From Nothophaeocryptopus gaeumannii (taxonomy: Eukaryota; Ascomycota; Dothideomycetes; Mycosphaerellales; Mycosphaerellaceae), in the NCBI GenBank assembly GCA_031771865.1, contig JASISA010000022.1:1674001-1738000 (forward strand): DNA of 64,000 bases. The letters are read 5' to 3'. The translations under genes and the position numbers were made by a program. Of the stretch, positions 11,398 to 22,164 are shown in pieces. The notes under the pieces are model-generated. The model worked only from the letters and a program-made list of their open reading frames with translations, was not told the DNA's origin and searched no databases. The first letter of the stretch is position 1. Every line of letters begins with the position of its first letter.

Positions 11398-11790
11398 CTA
11401 GCAGAACCAGTTCATGATGTCTCGTCGGCGCTGCGTCCTACTCCGTGAAAATGCAAACATCCACTGGCGCCTGGCTGTCTCCTGCCAATCGAGAAAGCCC
11501 TTTGGATTGTCATTGAACCCGCGGCAACACTCATCGGATGCCCTCCTCACTGTGTCGATCCAGAAGAGTTCGGTTACGCGGAAAAATGGAGTCGGGGGGT
11601 CGGTCTTCACGCCCGTCGGCCCTGGTATGATACACAGCCGATGCAAGCTTCTTTGCACGGATAGAATACCGGACCGAGCTTTCAGCCTCGTCTTCACGAG
11701 AGGAATGAATATGTTGGCATCGGGTCCGCCGCCGCTCTTCGCCAGACTCGGTGTACAAGAAGCCTGGCAATCAGCTCACACGATCTTCAC
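11398..11790 (-). pseudogene. coding-like remnant of unrecognised gene
   Basis: A reverse-strand frame open from about 11790 to the stop at 11398 reads like protein: a Trp/Phe/Arg-rich C-terminus with the elements FFRVTELFWIDTV, NPKGFLDWQETARRQW and IMNWFC before the stop. It has no ATG. It follows a plausible splice acceptor (CAG near 11776), so it could be the last exon of a gene whose 5' exons are lost or unrecognised, perhaps the ankyrin ORF immediately upstream. No donor that would join the two is visible. I do not recognise the family. Confidence 0.3.
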
Positions 11791-11861
11791 AATCGCATCC
11801 ACGGAGTACTGCGACGCATCCACAACCTCCACCCAGACAACATGGCTCTCAACACACCGAA

Positions 11862-12542
11862 TCAAGTCGAGCTCATAGCCATGATCAATTCTTTGATGGG
11901 CCCCTTTGTCGAGCAGTCTCGCCAAGCCTGGTTGATCTCGAGAGCTGTCCGTCCCAAAGCATCCTTCGCTTCTGTATCTGTACCGCTCTGCAGCAAGACA
12001 CGAACCAATTTCGGATCGGGTACCAGACCGGTTGAAGAACTAGCAACTGCTTTGTGCAGCGCTGTGTCCCTGATGCCCTCGAGCTGATCTGTGTCCGGCA
12101 CATGATTCACGCTTGCTCCCTGGTCCAAGAGATACTCAACGACGGCAAGGTGCTGATTCTCGGCTGCAATCTGTAGCAGGCCGGCTTCATCAATGATGCG
12201 GCGCAGTGATGGAGTCTCGGAACACATGGCTGGCGAACACCAATGCGAAGGGTCGTCCAGAGCTTTCATGTAATCATTCAAATTGGGAACCTTCGTGCGA
12301 GCATCGATCTTCGCCATCAAGAGACGCACGATTTCCACGTCGCCTGCCCGGACGGCATCCTTGAGACAGGGTACATCGACATTCTCGCCCTGCTGAAGAA
12401 GAAGCTTGATGGCCTCTGGTCCGCCCTGTAGGGAATTCGCCAGTCTGCGAGGCTGCTTTCTTTTGTCGAAAGAGTCGGTAGGCAGCGAGTATTTGGTTCC
12501 GGCTGCAGAGCCCACACAAGGTATCGCTGTTGCCGAATGCAT
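11862..12542 (-). CDS. ankyrin-repeat protein (possibly partial)
   Basis: 226 residues from the ATG at 12542. At least three ankyrin-type helices are readable: SLQGGPEAIKLLLQQGENVD, then LLQIAAENQHLAVVEYLLDQGASVN, then a longer unit with TALHKAVAS and LVRVLLQSGTDTEAKDALGRTALEIN. The central part (DAVRAGDVEIVRLLMAKID) is a further repeat. An in-frame stop lies a few codons upstream of the ATG, so any extension would need an upstream exon. Such short ankyrin ORFs are common as stand-alone genes or fragments of larger NLR/HET-type proteins in filamentous fungi. No partner domain is visible here. Confidence 0.55.
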   Translation of the reverse strand: MHSATAIPCVGSAAGTKYSLPTDSFDKRKQPRRLANSLQGGPEAIKLLLQQGENVDVPCLKDAVRAGDVEIVRLLMAKIDARTKVPNLNDYMKALDDPSHWCSPAMCSETPSLRRIIDEAGLLQIAAENQHLAVVEYLLDQGASVNHVPDTDQLEGIRDTALHKAVASSSTGLVPDPKLVRVLLQSGTDTEAKDALGRTALEINQAWRDCSTKGPIKELIMAMSST

Positions 12543-13326
12543 CTCAAAGCCTCGAAATGTCTCCTTTCAAAAGCCCAACAACTTCGAGCCGCTCTAATTT
12601 GGATTGCAACACTGCAGACAGTCATTCATGCACGAAGAGATGATGATGCTGCCTGTGTTGATGTGCGCTTCGCGACAATGCTCTTGCTGAAGGAAGCCCA
12701 GGTCGCATATCAGACGGCGGTCTGCGGGACATGCACACATATGTCTCGGACTATGTCCCTGCAATGGTTGCAGCATCGCGTGTGACTGCTTACAGATCAC
12801 CTAGGTTGAACGACTTAGACAAGCTTGACAGGCGCGTTGCCGGACTCACCGCGACTCTAGTGGGCCAGAGCCTTGCAACATGCAGGCTCGCTAAGCTCAG
12901 ACGACATCGCAGAATTCGGCCTCTTGGGGAGATGTACACAGCTTGGAGCCTTCGAAAATTGCGAGCTCTCGTTCACAAATTTGTGTGTCAGGCCATCTAC
13001 GTCGCGGAGTCCTTGACGGCTAATAAGCTGCCCTTCTGAAGAAGAAGAAGAGAGCCGACCACTACTACTTCTCTCTCTGTTACACGACAGCTTTGAAGAA
13101 GTAGTTCTAGCCTCCACGAACCTCGGAGCACAGCTCCGAGCGGCTGGGAAAGCTGGTTGCGAATGTTGCTGCTAAACCTTAGCCGGTCATTTACGCGGCT
13201 CAACCTGCACTTCTTGGCACTTGCAGCCGCTAAAGCCGTGTAAGACTCAGGCTGACGCACTTTTGATCTAAAATCCAGCTTGATACATGGGCTGGCCAGT
13301 ACTCTCAATGGTACTCCTCGTCAACT
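12543..13326. other. intergenic region, 784 bp
   Basis: No supported gene. Open frames of 60-100 codons on both strands show no family motif and no consistent exon structure. Confidence 0.5.
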
Positions 13327-14026
13327 TCAGTTCGGACAATATGTGAAACCGTCTATCATCAACACAGTCGACGTCGGCGGCAACAAAGACACCAAACCAC
13401 CCGCACTCAACCTCAACTTGACCGCCTTCAACGCACCAAATGCTGGAAAGTCACGCGACATGACTTTCAAATTTACACTCGCTCTATTCAAGAAAGGGCT
13501 GTAGCTGAACGTCACTTCCGTCGTCAGTCTGTCATGGATATCGATGCCAATCACACTGCCTGTGCATCCCACCGCGGCTAGTTGCCTACTTAAGGCATCA
13601 TCATACTGTGCACAAGCAAATCGAAAGCTGAGGAGGTTGATTGAAAAGATGGTTCACGTGATATTGATCCAGCCCTGTGTATAGAGCATGAAGGTGCCCT
13701 CTGCCAGGCTGGCGGTGGTCGTTGACAGCAGGGCGACAGCTGCGACGATTCCACCTGAAGCTGGGGTGATGATGCTGGTGCGGGTTTTGTTGAGGCCTAC
13801 GGCGCTGTAGTTGGTGTAGTTGACATTTTTCGAGACGCCGACTGGACTCAGCAGTGGAGGAGCAAAGGTTTGGAGGTCTTCGAACTGTGTACAGATCATG
13901 GTGAGTGATGTGTTCGAAGAAGTGCCTGGTAGGATTACTGACGTTCTACACGATTGCTGGGCACGGTGCAGTGGTTGTGGCTTTGCAAGCCAACAGTATC
14001 TGGATGAGAGGTAGGAGAAGCTTCAT
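13327..14026 (-). pseudogene. small secreted protein gene with an in-frame stop
   Basis: Exon 1 (14026-13952) encodes a signal peptide, MKLLLPLIQILLACKA. A 67-nt GT-AG intron (13951-13885) joins it in phase 0 to exon 2 (13884-13327). Exon 2 reads as one protein except for a single TGA at 13656-13654, which would truncate the product at about 101 of 210 residues. The frame on both sides fits a fungal secreted family that I recall only by pattern: an N-terminal F-[DE]-D-L segment, an F-x-L-x-SFxFxC element (here INLLSFRFACA), a VGCT-x-x-V-x-GxD strand (AVGCTGSVIGIDIHD) and a C-terminal DxFxY end (IDGFTYCPN). TGG to TGA is a one-base change. Function unknown. Confidence 0.6.
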
Positions 14027-14091
14027 ATTGCACAATGCTGTTCAGAACTTTCTCCGATGTTCCTTCTTGGGCAGAATTTGCCGCTCTTAAA

Positions 14092-15501
14092 TCATGTTTC
14101 CCCCTGCGCAGCACACTCGCTCAAGGTTCTCTCCAGATTGAACGCATCGGATCCAGGACCGCAGTATGCTGTAGCTCGACGCCGCCAATAGTCGGGATTG
14201 CGGAAACAGCAGGGTCTCAAGCACAAGGCGTACCGTGAAGAGCCATCACCAGGTAGGAGGTGTTCGATGGCTACGACTGGAACCGGAGCATCTCGGTCTG
14301 CTTGCGTTGAGCGACGCCACAACATTCCAATGCCATTATTCGAGACTGTTACAGATTGCAAGATCAAGATGTCGCTATAGCTCTTCGTCGAAGTCCTGCA
14401 CCGAAGGCTGTTTTCTACTCTTCCCTCCTTGCGGGTTAGTTCCACGGCTGCGTTCCTGTTCACTGCCTTGCTTGCGCTTTCTTCCTTTTTACCTTGATCT
14501 CTTCCACCACCTCCTCTATCGTTTCCACGCCTTCCTCGATTCTTTCCGCCTCCTCGTCCTTCGTCACGTCTTCCATCGTTACCTCGTCTACCGTCTCCTT
14601 GGGTTTCCTCACGACCTTCTTCACGGCCACCTTCATAGTCTCCTCCCCGGCCACTCCTCTGGTCACCCCTCTGTCCACTTCTTCTCTGACTATCTCCTCT
14701 CTGATCACCTCCACCCCGACCTTCACGCCCACCTCTTCCCTCACCTCTTCTTCCTCCATGAGCGGCGCGATTCCCGCTCGCACCGGGTTCCGCTACCTGT
14801 AATCCCCATTCCTGAACCCTTGCCCTCCTCTCCTCAACTCCATTGTCCTCGGCATCGACAAACTTGAACCCCTCCCAATGACCCATGATACGTCGCTCCT
14901 CATCACCCCGGCCATCATTCCACAGCCAAATGCTAGGTGACGCTATAGTCGTGCCCTTCCAGCGTATCTGGACGTTGGCCTGGTTCTCACCTTCCACGGC
15001 GTCTGGGATTTGGGTAATGATGTTGATTTTCAAGATTTCTTTTGTTCTCAGATGTCCTTGCACAGTAAGGAAGCCCGCAATGGCGTGGACTTGCTGAATA
15101 CCGAGATTGTATCGAGCTCTGTGCTGCTGCAGTTCTGCTTCATATTGCGTCCTGTCTTCGAGCTCCATGTCCGTAGCGGGGGGCTCGATGGGTGCAAATC
15201 GTGGTTCTAGATGTTTGAGGTACGTGCGTGTGAATTCTCCAGAGTAGGGATCGAAGAGCATTTCGACGATGTTCTGCGCGGGGATGTTCCTATTTTTAAG
15301 TAGATTTTGATCGTTGAGGGAAATTATGAGGGCGTGGCAGGCGCAGAGACAACTTTCGCCACTTGTTTGGGCGGGATAGAATCCTTGGGATGTTACCTCT
15401 TCTAGAGCGAGGACTTCGCTGGCGTGGGCACCGTAGTTGAGTTTCCAGCCACTGAGGTGTTTGTTGATTAGCTGATCATCTCCTCGTCGAGTTCCAGCAT
15501 C
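14092..15501 (-). pseudogene. 5'-truncated OTU-like cysteine-peptidase paralogue with RGG-rich tail
   Basis: The frame is open from 15501 to the stop at 14092 and overlaps the 3' end of the upstream gene by 34 nt in another frame. The first ATG (15261) lies inside the domain, so no credible start exists. The visible part contains GESCLCACHALIISL (candidate Cys nucleophile) and, about 160 residues later, SIWLWNDG followed by GHWEGF (candidate catalytic His). Both align with the C-terminal region of the 1497-residue neighbour. A long Arg-Gly-Gly/Asp-rich low-complexity stretch follows (about 15-14.45 kb). The true C-terminus may be in another frame, ending QDFDEEL with a TAG at 14377-14375, which would need one more intron. 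Either a decayed tandem duplicate or a gene with unrecognised 5' exons. Confidence 0.5.
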
Positions 15502-18500
15502 TCATGGTTTCTGAGCGGGACCGGCGGTTGGGAGTTTGCTGTGTCTCCTGCGGGTCCTGTCTCCCTCAGCGACCTTGCACGAGCCAAGAGATCGTGATAC
15601 TCTGATTGAAGTTCCGAAAGCTTTAAAATTGAGTCTGGGTTATCATCTTCGCGGGGACGCCTGTTGATTCCGTTATCTTTTTTGTGGAGTGCTAATCGTT
15701 CTCGCAGTATACGGGTCACGTCGGGGCTTGTGCTTGTTGGTGGTCCGTTCTTCGGTCGGGGTGCATTCGACCTGGGGGCATCATTCGAGATTGGCGTGTC
15801 TTGTTTATTGCCCAACCAAGCCTCTACCACTTCAGGTGCTTTGGCCCGACCAGCTGTGAAGCCATGCCAATGTGTGTGCTGTCCCGCAGCTCCGTGGTTA
15901 TACAGCCAGATCGTGGCTGTCTCGAGCTGGGCTTGGCCATGGCTGGGCGGTAGAGACTCTACGTGTGCCCGAGGCGATTTTGACACATCGCCAAAGAGAT
16001 GAGTGATGATGCCAATTTGAGGCGTGTAAGGTCCAACGTGGACGAAGTGTTGCTCGGAGATGAATTGTAGCATGATCTGGAGATTCACTGCGGTGAAGTT
16101 GTTGATCTTCCGAAGCTCATCGCAACGCTTGCGGTATTCTGGTCCGTCTCTGGTGTGGTAAAGTCGTCTTTGTATCAAGTTCAAGAACTCGGGAGAGGGA
16201 TCGCCTAAGATAGTAGAGGGCATGCCGGAGGTGTACGTGATCGTGGCGGCCTGACTGTGGAAGTCTCTGAACATCGCTCTCAAAACTTGTTCTGCGTCCA
16301 GATCGAAGTCGGTCATAGTGAACCCTCTGTCTTTGGCATGTCGCCAGGCTGATCGTAAGGATAGGATCAGCGCTCTCGGCCCACTCAGACCTTCACTGTT
16401 GTCTGTATCGGCAGGACAGCGCTCGTGATTGATCCAGCTTTTTAGATCCCGGATCAAAGAGCCGTTGCCGCTGATCCAGAGCCCAGTATCTTGTCGAGCC
16501 AGGAGCGTGTTGCGCATATCATTCGTATTACTCTGCATCGTAGCGAGACTTCTCTGACGGGAGCTAATTTCAAAAGCTTCTCGGACGTGCTTTGCTTCGT
16601 TCAACATGATCTCAGCACTTGCGCTGTATCTCACAATCTGGTCGAGGGCGACGGCGAGCTGATGCACTTCTGCTGGAATGGCTCCGCCGCAAGCATTGCC
16701 ATTGACGAGATCGATGTCCTCACTGAGCTTTTTCAACCTGTTTTCGAGATCGCGGATGGAATTGAATCTGAAGCTGCTCCCTCTGTGCTCGACGATGAAA
16801 GCGTTGACGCTGGAGATGAGGACTTGATCGCCATGGAAGTTGCCGTGCTCATCTCGCGAGCTCAAATTTCCCCCAATTCCGATCATCCTGGCAACGACGG
16901 TATCCAGCGCCTTGCCGAGTGAGTAGATGACCTCGTTCAAGGTAACAGTATCTGGCTCTTCGCCCACCATGTCAACTTCTTTCTGTCTTTGTAGCACTTC
17001 CTTTGCCTCAGTGGCGCAACGTCGAATATCTCGCATGTCTCTGCCGTGGATAAGAAGGGATTCAATGAGCGTGAGTTTGTCTTCGTCTGATGAATTCTTT
17101 CCAAGGTCAGAGGCGAGAATCCTTTCGAGAGTATTTTCGGCCTTTTGCGCCCCTGTCAGCATCCCATCAAACTGACTTGGAGGAGGACGCTCTGTTCTTC
17201 GCAATTTTGATGGTGCCTTCTCCTCTGGTCCTAGTTTGTACCTCTTGGTTGGAGGTTGAGGAGGAGGAGGGTGCGTAGGACTGAAAACGAGAGCGCTAGG
17301 TAGAAATTTGAGCCCGCGCCGCCAGGGCTTTTGTTCCGTGGCGAGGACTTTGTTCAGAATCACGACTCGGTTATGGACGAGTGCAAGGACGTAATCGATC
17401 GCGTTTCTGAGATTGATGTTGCCGTAGTCGAAGTTATCGTTGACACTTTGGGTAATCTTTGTTAGCTCGTTCCGTAGGAACTTCGCCGTTGCGATGTGCT
17501 GGGCGCTGTAGTCTGTCGTGTCAGACGAACTTCCGTGCACGAAAGGCTCGAAATGAGAGTCCAGAGAGGCAATGCGATCCCTTAGAAGAGCGATCTCTCT
17601 CTCAGATTCCTTGAGCGGCTTCGTGTCCATCTTTGGCAGTGACAGCAGGTTTATGTCGACAGGTGTGACGCCTCCCATTTGTATATCCGCAGAAAGGTCG
17701 TTGAGCGCTTCCTGCTGCATTCCAGCTGGTACTGTGGACCGGATCAAATCAGCATCATCGACATCCTCATTCATCTCCTGGTCTTGGCGGGTGACGAAAT
17801 CCTCGACTTCTTGTACCGCACTCATAATTCGGACAGCTGTTGAGCCCACCGCGAGAGATCGTGTGGTTGTGAGCAGAGACCAAAGTTGGAGTCTGATCTT
17901 GTTGTACTCGGCCTGAAATCTTTCGTGACGGTAGCCACCGCCCAGATTGTAGAGTTGTCGCCTAATGTTTTGACGATCCTCGACCAAGCGCTCAAGATCT
18001 CTGACAACGTTCTGGATTTGAACAAAGATCCAAGCATCCGAGCTCCCAGTCTTGTCGACAATGTCTTCTAATGTAGCCTTAGGCGATGCTGCTATCCAGG
18101 ACTGAATCTTTTTCAGATCTGCAACGACCTTAATAATGGCGTCTCGATCTTCTCTAGACTGTCTGTCAAACAGACTCTGCTGCAATGCCTGCAAGCGCTG
18201 CAGCGTTGACACCGTATTGAGAACCTTGAGTCCAGATGCCCCAAGAGGAGCAGGGACCGGTATCGACGCATGAACCTCCACCTCATCAAATGTGCTGCTC
18301 ATGGCCCTGGCTTCTAACAACAGCATCCGAAGTGTCGGTCCAATGCGCTCTGCTGGAAAGGGGTTGTGTGGAGGCCTGGGCTTGAACAAATCTGCGAAGC
18401 TCGCCACAGCCTCCTCGAGATCTCGAATCCGGATGGGAAGGCGAGATAAGGCCGCCTTGCTTGAAAGCGAACCGGCCCTCCGTGGACCTTTCCTTTCTTC

Positions 18501-20038
18501 CTGATCCCGACGCAGTGTTGCTCCTCGGTCATGCAAGTTTTGATTCCCTCCCTCCAACTGCTGTTCCTCACGGCGAGAGGAACCGGCCTCCCGTGGCCCT
18601 TTATTCTCGCCATGGTCCTGATGTAGAGGTGCTCGTTGATCACGCAAATCTTGCTTTCCTGCCTCCACCGTCTCTTTCCCTTCTTTGGGAACAGCACATT
18701 TATCCATCGAGGAGCTCGTTTCCTTCTCATTCCCGAAAAGCGGATCAATGTTCATGGGCGAGCTCAGCCGATTGAGAAGCCCGCTCCTCCCAACGTTTAC
18801 GTCTTCATCGTCCACGCTCTCTTTTCTCCACGACGGCGTTCGCCGCTGTGAGCTTTTGATGCCTGAGCCACCAAAGAAGCTCCTCCGGGGACTTGATGCA
18901 TCCGGCATAAACTTCCCCAAACCGGCCAGACCTCGAAGTCGCGCGCTGAGCGGTGTTTTCAGTGAGTCGCGGGCTTTCTCGCGCGCTTTGACAGTGGCAT
19001 GCTGTGTTCTGATCTTGGGACGAGGTACTTCGTCTTGGTCGTTCGGTGTTGATGGCTGGTCGACTTCTTCTGCTTCCTCCTCGTCAATCAGTCCCCTGAG
19101 CCAGCGTGGCAATCGAAGCCAAAGCCATTCGATCAGCAGTCTATAGTTCTTCGGAGCATCTTCAACCGCCTGGTAAGTCTTCGGGGCTGTCCACTTCAGC
19201 AGCACGAATATGAATTGCTTCCACGATCTCGGCGGGCCTGGAGGACCTGGTGGAGCCGAGTTCGGTTTCTGATGGCTCTCAGCGTCGCTTGCATAGCCCT
19301 CGTCTTCCTGCTCAGGCTGTTGACCCTCGTAATGGTCCCAGGAGCCTGCAAGGTATATCGTTCTGCCGTCGAGGTTGTATATCGAACTTCGTCGTAGCGT
19401 CTCTAGAGGGACGAAAAGCCCAGACAGCGCCGTCCCGATCGCACGGAACAGCACCTCGCCAACTGTGCTCTTTTCGTTCCCATTCACGCGGAATGGTAAG
19501 TTGAGGACCAATACAACGATCATCAGCATTGCAACCCACGTATACCAATCCCTCTCTTCAAGACTCCCAGACTTCACAATGCTTCGACCGAGCATATAAG
19601 TAGAAAGAACAGAGACCTACCACAACCACCAAAGGAATCAGCCTATGGTTCACGAAATTTATTTCAACGAACATATCAACCAGAAGTACTAACCACACTC
19701 TCCCTCCTGCCCAACATCTCTCCAAGCATACCAAGAACCCTCCTCCCAAACCTCGTCTCCCATTCCAACCAAATGAGACTCAAAGCACCGCCGAGGTGCA
19801 TCCATTTCCAGTTTCCACTGATCACGAAGTCCGCGATCAGCCAAGCCACGTAGAGGACCGTACCCCAAAGTCCGACGAGAGCACAACACCAGAATATCCA
19901 GACAAGGGTTTGTTTGCTTTTGAGACGTTGCTCTTCTTCGAGTTGAGCGTCAAACTCCCTCTGTTGCTGGGATATACGCCAATCGGTGGAGTAGGAGGAG
20001 GGACGACGGCGGCGCTCGCGAGCGATGATGGAGTCCAT
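15468..20038 (-). CDS. 1497-aa membrane-anchored protein with OTU-like C-terminal domain
   Basis: Predicted exons are 20038-19694 and 19616-15468; the 77-nt intron (GTTAGT...TAG) is in phase 0 and links two frames that each contain membrane helices. Helices are seen at about residues 45-73, 80-95 and 139-160, followed by a Pro/Arg-rich segment and long charged, probably coiled-coil regions to about 1150. The C-terminal 250 residues resemble an OTU/papain-like fold: a GLSGPRALILSL helix and, later, TIWLYNHG then THWHGF, the usual strand-plus-His end. The cysteine position expected before ALILSL is Gly/Ser, so peptidase activity is doubtful. Ends with ELDEEMIS. I do not recognise the full-length protein; it appears lineage-restricted. 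Confidence 0.7.
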
Positions 20039-20502
20039 TGTCGACGTTTGCGTGTGCGTATGGTATGATGTCGGAGGTAGTGGGTGAATGCTGTAGTCGG
20101 CTACAGCCCGTTTCCGTACGCTGGTTTGCTGGTGGATGCCAGATGGGTAAGGAGAGTAAGTGCTGCTGTGGAGCAGAGTGAGGTAGCCAGAAGTCGTGAC
20201 AATGATCTCCGGTAGAGATGATGCTCGGGGTTTCTTTGTTCAATTGGGAAGTCCAGACGAGGTCAGACTGGAAACCTTTGTGCCCGACCCGGCGAAAGTG
20301 AGCGCGTTCGAAAACAAAGCCGCGAAATAGCATGAAACCGATCAAAGAAATTGTGCGAAGCCCAGAATGGGCGGCTGAGGCAGAGTAGCATCAATTCAAC
20401 TGCTCAATATGATCTTTTGAGTAGGCGGTGCATTTCATGCCCACGCACGCATGATGCCCTCAGTGCGCTGAGGTATTGAAACGGCCGACATTTGGTAGAC
20501 GC
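20039..20502. other. intergenic region, 464 bp
   Basis: Promoter of the 1497-aa gene plus the 3' flank of the next gene, both leftward. No gene seen. Confidence 0.5.
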
Positions 20503-22164
20503 TCACAACTTCTCCTCGCCCGTATCCATCTCGACGTCTACTACCCCTTCAAACCATTCCTTGCGATCCTTATCAAATTGTAGCTGACGCTTCACGAGTC
20601 GATCACTAGCCACGGCCTCCTTCAATGCATCCTGATTCACCTTCTGCATCCCCAATTTCTTCAGTGCGTTGGAATATCGCTCATCGTTCGTCTTCTCCTC
20701 ATTCTCTTTCTCCTCTGGTTTCCCCTTCTTCACTTTCTCCTCCTGGTTCACATTCTTCGCATTGCTCGGCTTGGCCAGAGGTCGAGCGTTCTCATTCTCT
20801 TCGCGTACCTTCTTCTGAGAGGGCTTCTGAGAGTGCAATAGCGGAACAAAACCATGCTCAATCGCGGTACGAATTACTTTGATAGAAGTGATACGCTCCT
20901 GCACTTTCTGCGCGGACTCGAATGCTCGGCCAAGACGCCAGCCGGTCTTGTAAGAGGTCAATGTGTTGAGACAGCCGATCAGAGTAGGCAGCATGGCCAT
21001 GACGTCGTCAAAGAAGTTGTGCGGGAGATCGGTGAGTTTCCAGTCTTGTCGACCCGTAGTGACGAATTCGGCGACGAATCCGAGATCCAGCGTGAGGTGA
21101 TCAATGTGCGTCTTCAGCACGCTGTCGGGGTGTTTGAGCGCCTCTGCAAACTGCTGCTCATTCATACTGGATGTCCATTGCGCAGTCGCGCCAGCAGCGG
21201 CGTGCACGAATGTATGAACTTGCTTCGCGGCCTGTCCGAGCGTCATCTCCGGGTTGTGGAATGGGTTCTGTGGACCCAAGAAGGTGGCGGGGATGATGGG
21301 CAGACGCTTTTTAGGCGACGCTTCGGCTACGCCAAGGACCTTGCGGGTGGGAATGAAGCGGTCCTGATTGAGCGCGCTCATAGTGGCAGGGCGTAGGATG
21401 GAGCTTCGTGGCACCAATTTGTGCGAGAAATCCTCGCCGTGTTGTGCTGCATGCATTGATGAGGGACTTGCGGCCGGACCGAGAGATGGAACATCTAAGC
21501 TCTCGTCCATCTCGTCCATCCCCTCGTCCTCCGGCTTCGTCGGCGCCTCCATGTCTACCGTCGGGATCGAGAGCAGCAGCTCTGAGAGGTCGAAAGGTCG
21601 GGGAGGAGCAACGCGCTCCTCCTCACCTTCAGCGTCTCTCTTCGCCTGGTGGCTCAACTCCAACAGTAGCTTCTCAGCGTCGTCTGCCGCACTGTCCACA
21701 TCAGGCTGCGAGACCTTTGGGTTCGCAGGCGTCTTCTGGTGGTCTTCACCGATCGAGTCGTCCACATCATCGTCCTTCATGGCGGCGGTCAGAGCGGCGG
21801 CCAGTTCCTCCTCAGATAGAACGATCGCGTCGTCCTCCTTACCCTCCCAACTATGCTCTTCTCTCACCATCAAGGCTCCTGTAGCAGCTGAGGTGACATG
21901 CATATTCGAGTCCGGGGGGCTCATACTCGCGGATGAGTCGTGGCCATCGTGATGTTGCTCAGCGTCGAGAATTGCGATCTGAAAGTGGCTGGGAAGATCA
22001 TCTATGAATGTTTGCTGTGAAGCGCCAGGCTGAGTGGCCTTTTGTATCTTGTGGAGCGGCGCGTTTGCTGCGGACTCTTCTGCGTAGTCCTCCTCGCTTC
22101 CGCTTGACAAGCCATCATCGGCTCGCTTTCGAGTAAGGATACCAGAGGCAGATTGAGTAGACAT
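20503..22164 (-). CDS. acidic, largely disordered protein of unknown function
   Basis: 553 residues from the ATG at 22164 (MSTQSASGIL). The frame extends upstream but that part looks like leader. Residues 1-270 are Asp/Glu/Ser/Ala-rich with a basic patch KRADDG near the start and an EEELAAALTAAMKDDD helix. A folded alpha-helical region spans about 290-440: NPEMTLGQAAKQVHTFVHAAAG, then DHLTLDLGFVAEFVTTGR, then FFDDVMAMLPTLIGCLNTLTSYKTGWRLGRAFESAQ. A Lys/Glu-rich charged segment and a C-terminal helix ending EWFEGVVDVEMDTGEEKL follow. No catalytic motif, signal peptide or membrane segment. Composition suggests a nuclear or scaffolding role, which is inference only. Confidence 0.75.
   Translation of the reverse strand: MSTQSASGILTRKRADDGLSSGSEEDYAEESAANAPLHKIQKATQPGASQQTFIDDLPSHFQIAILDAEQHHDGHDSSASMSPPDSNMHVTSAATGALMVREEHSWEGKEDDAIVLSEEELAAALTAAMKDDDVDDSIGEDHQKTPANPKVSQPDVDSAADDAEKLLLELSHQAKRDAEGEEERVAPPRPFDLSELLLSIPTVDMEAPTKPEDEGMDEMDESLDVPSLGPAASPSSMHAAQHGEDFSHKLVPRSSILRPATMSALNQDRFIPTRKVLGVAEASPKKRLPIIPATFLGPQNPFHNPEMTLGQAAKQVHTFVHAAAGATAQWTSSMNEQQFAEALKHPDSVLKTHIDHLTLDLGFVAEFVTTGRQDWKLTDLPHNFFDDVMAMLPTLIGCLNTLTSYKTGWRLGRAFESAQKVQERITSIKVIRTAIEHGFVPLLHSQKPSQKKVREENENARPLAKPSNAKNVNQEEKVKKGKPEEKENEEKTNDERYSNALKKLGMQKVNQDALKEAVASDRLVKRQLQFDKDRKEWFEGVVDVEMDTGEEKL

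Noticed and set aside
14235..14867. 210-codon rightward Leu/His-rich frame
   Set aside because: Antisense reading of the RGG-rich tail; its composition follows from the low-complexity DNA.
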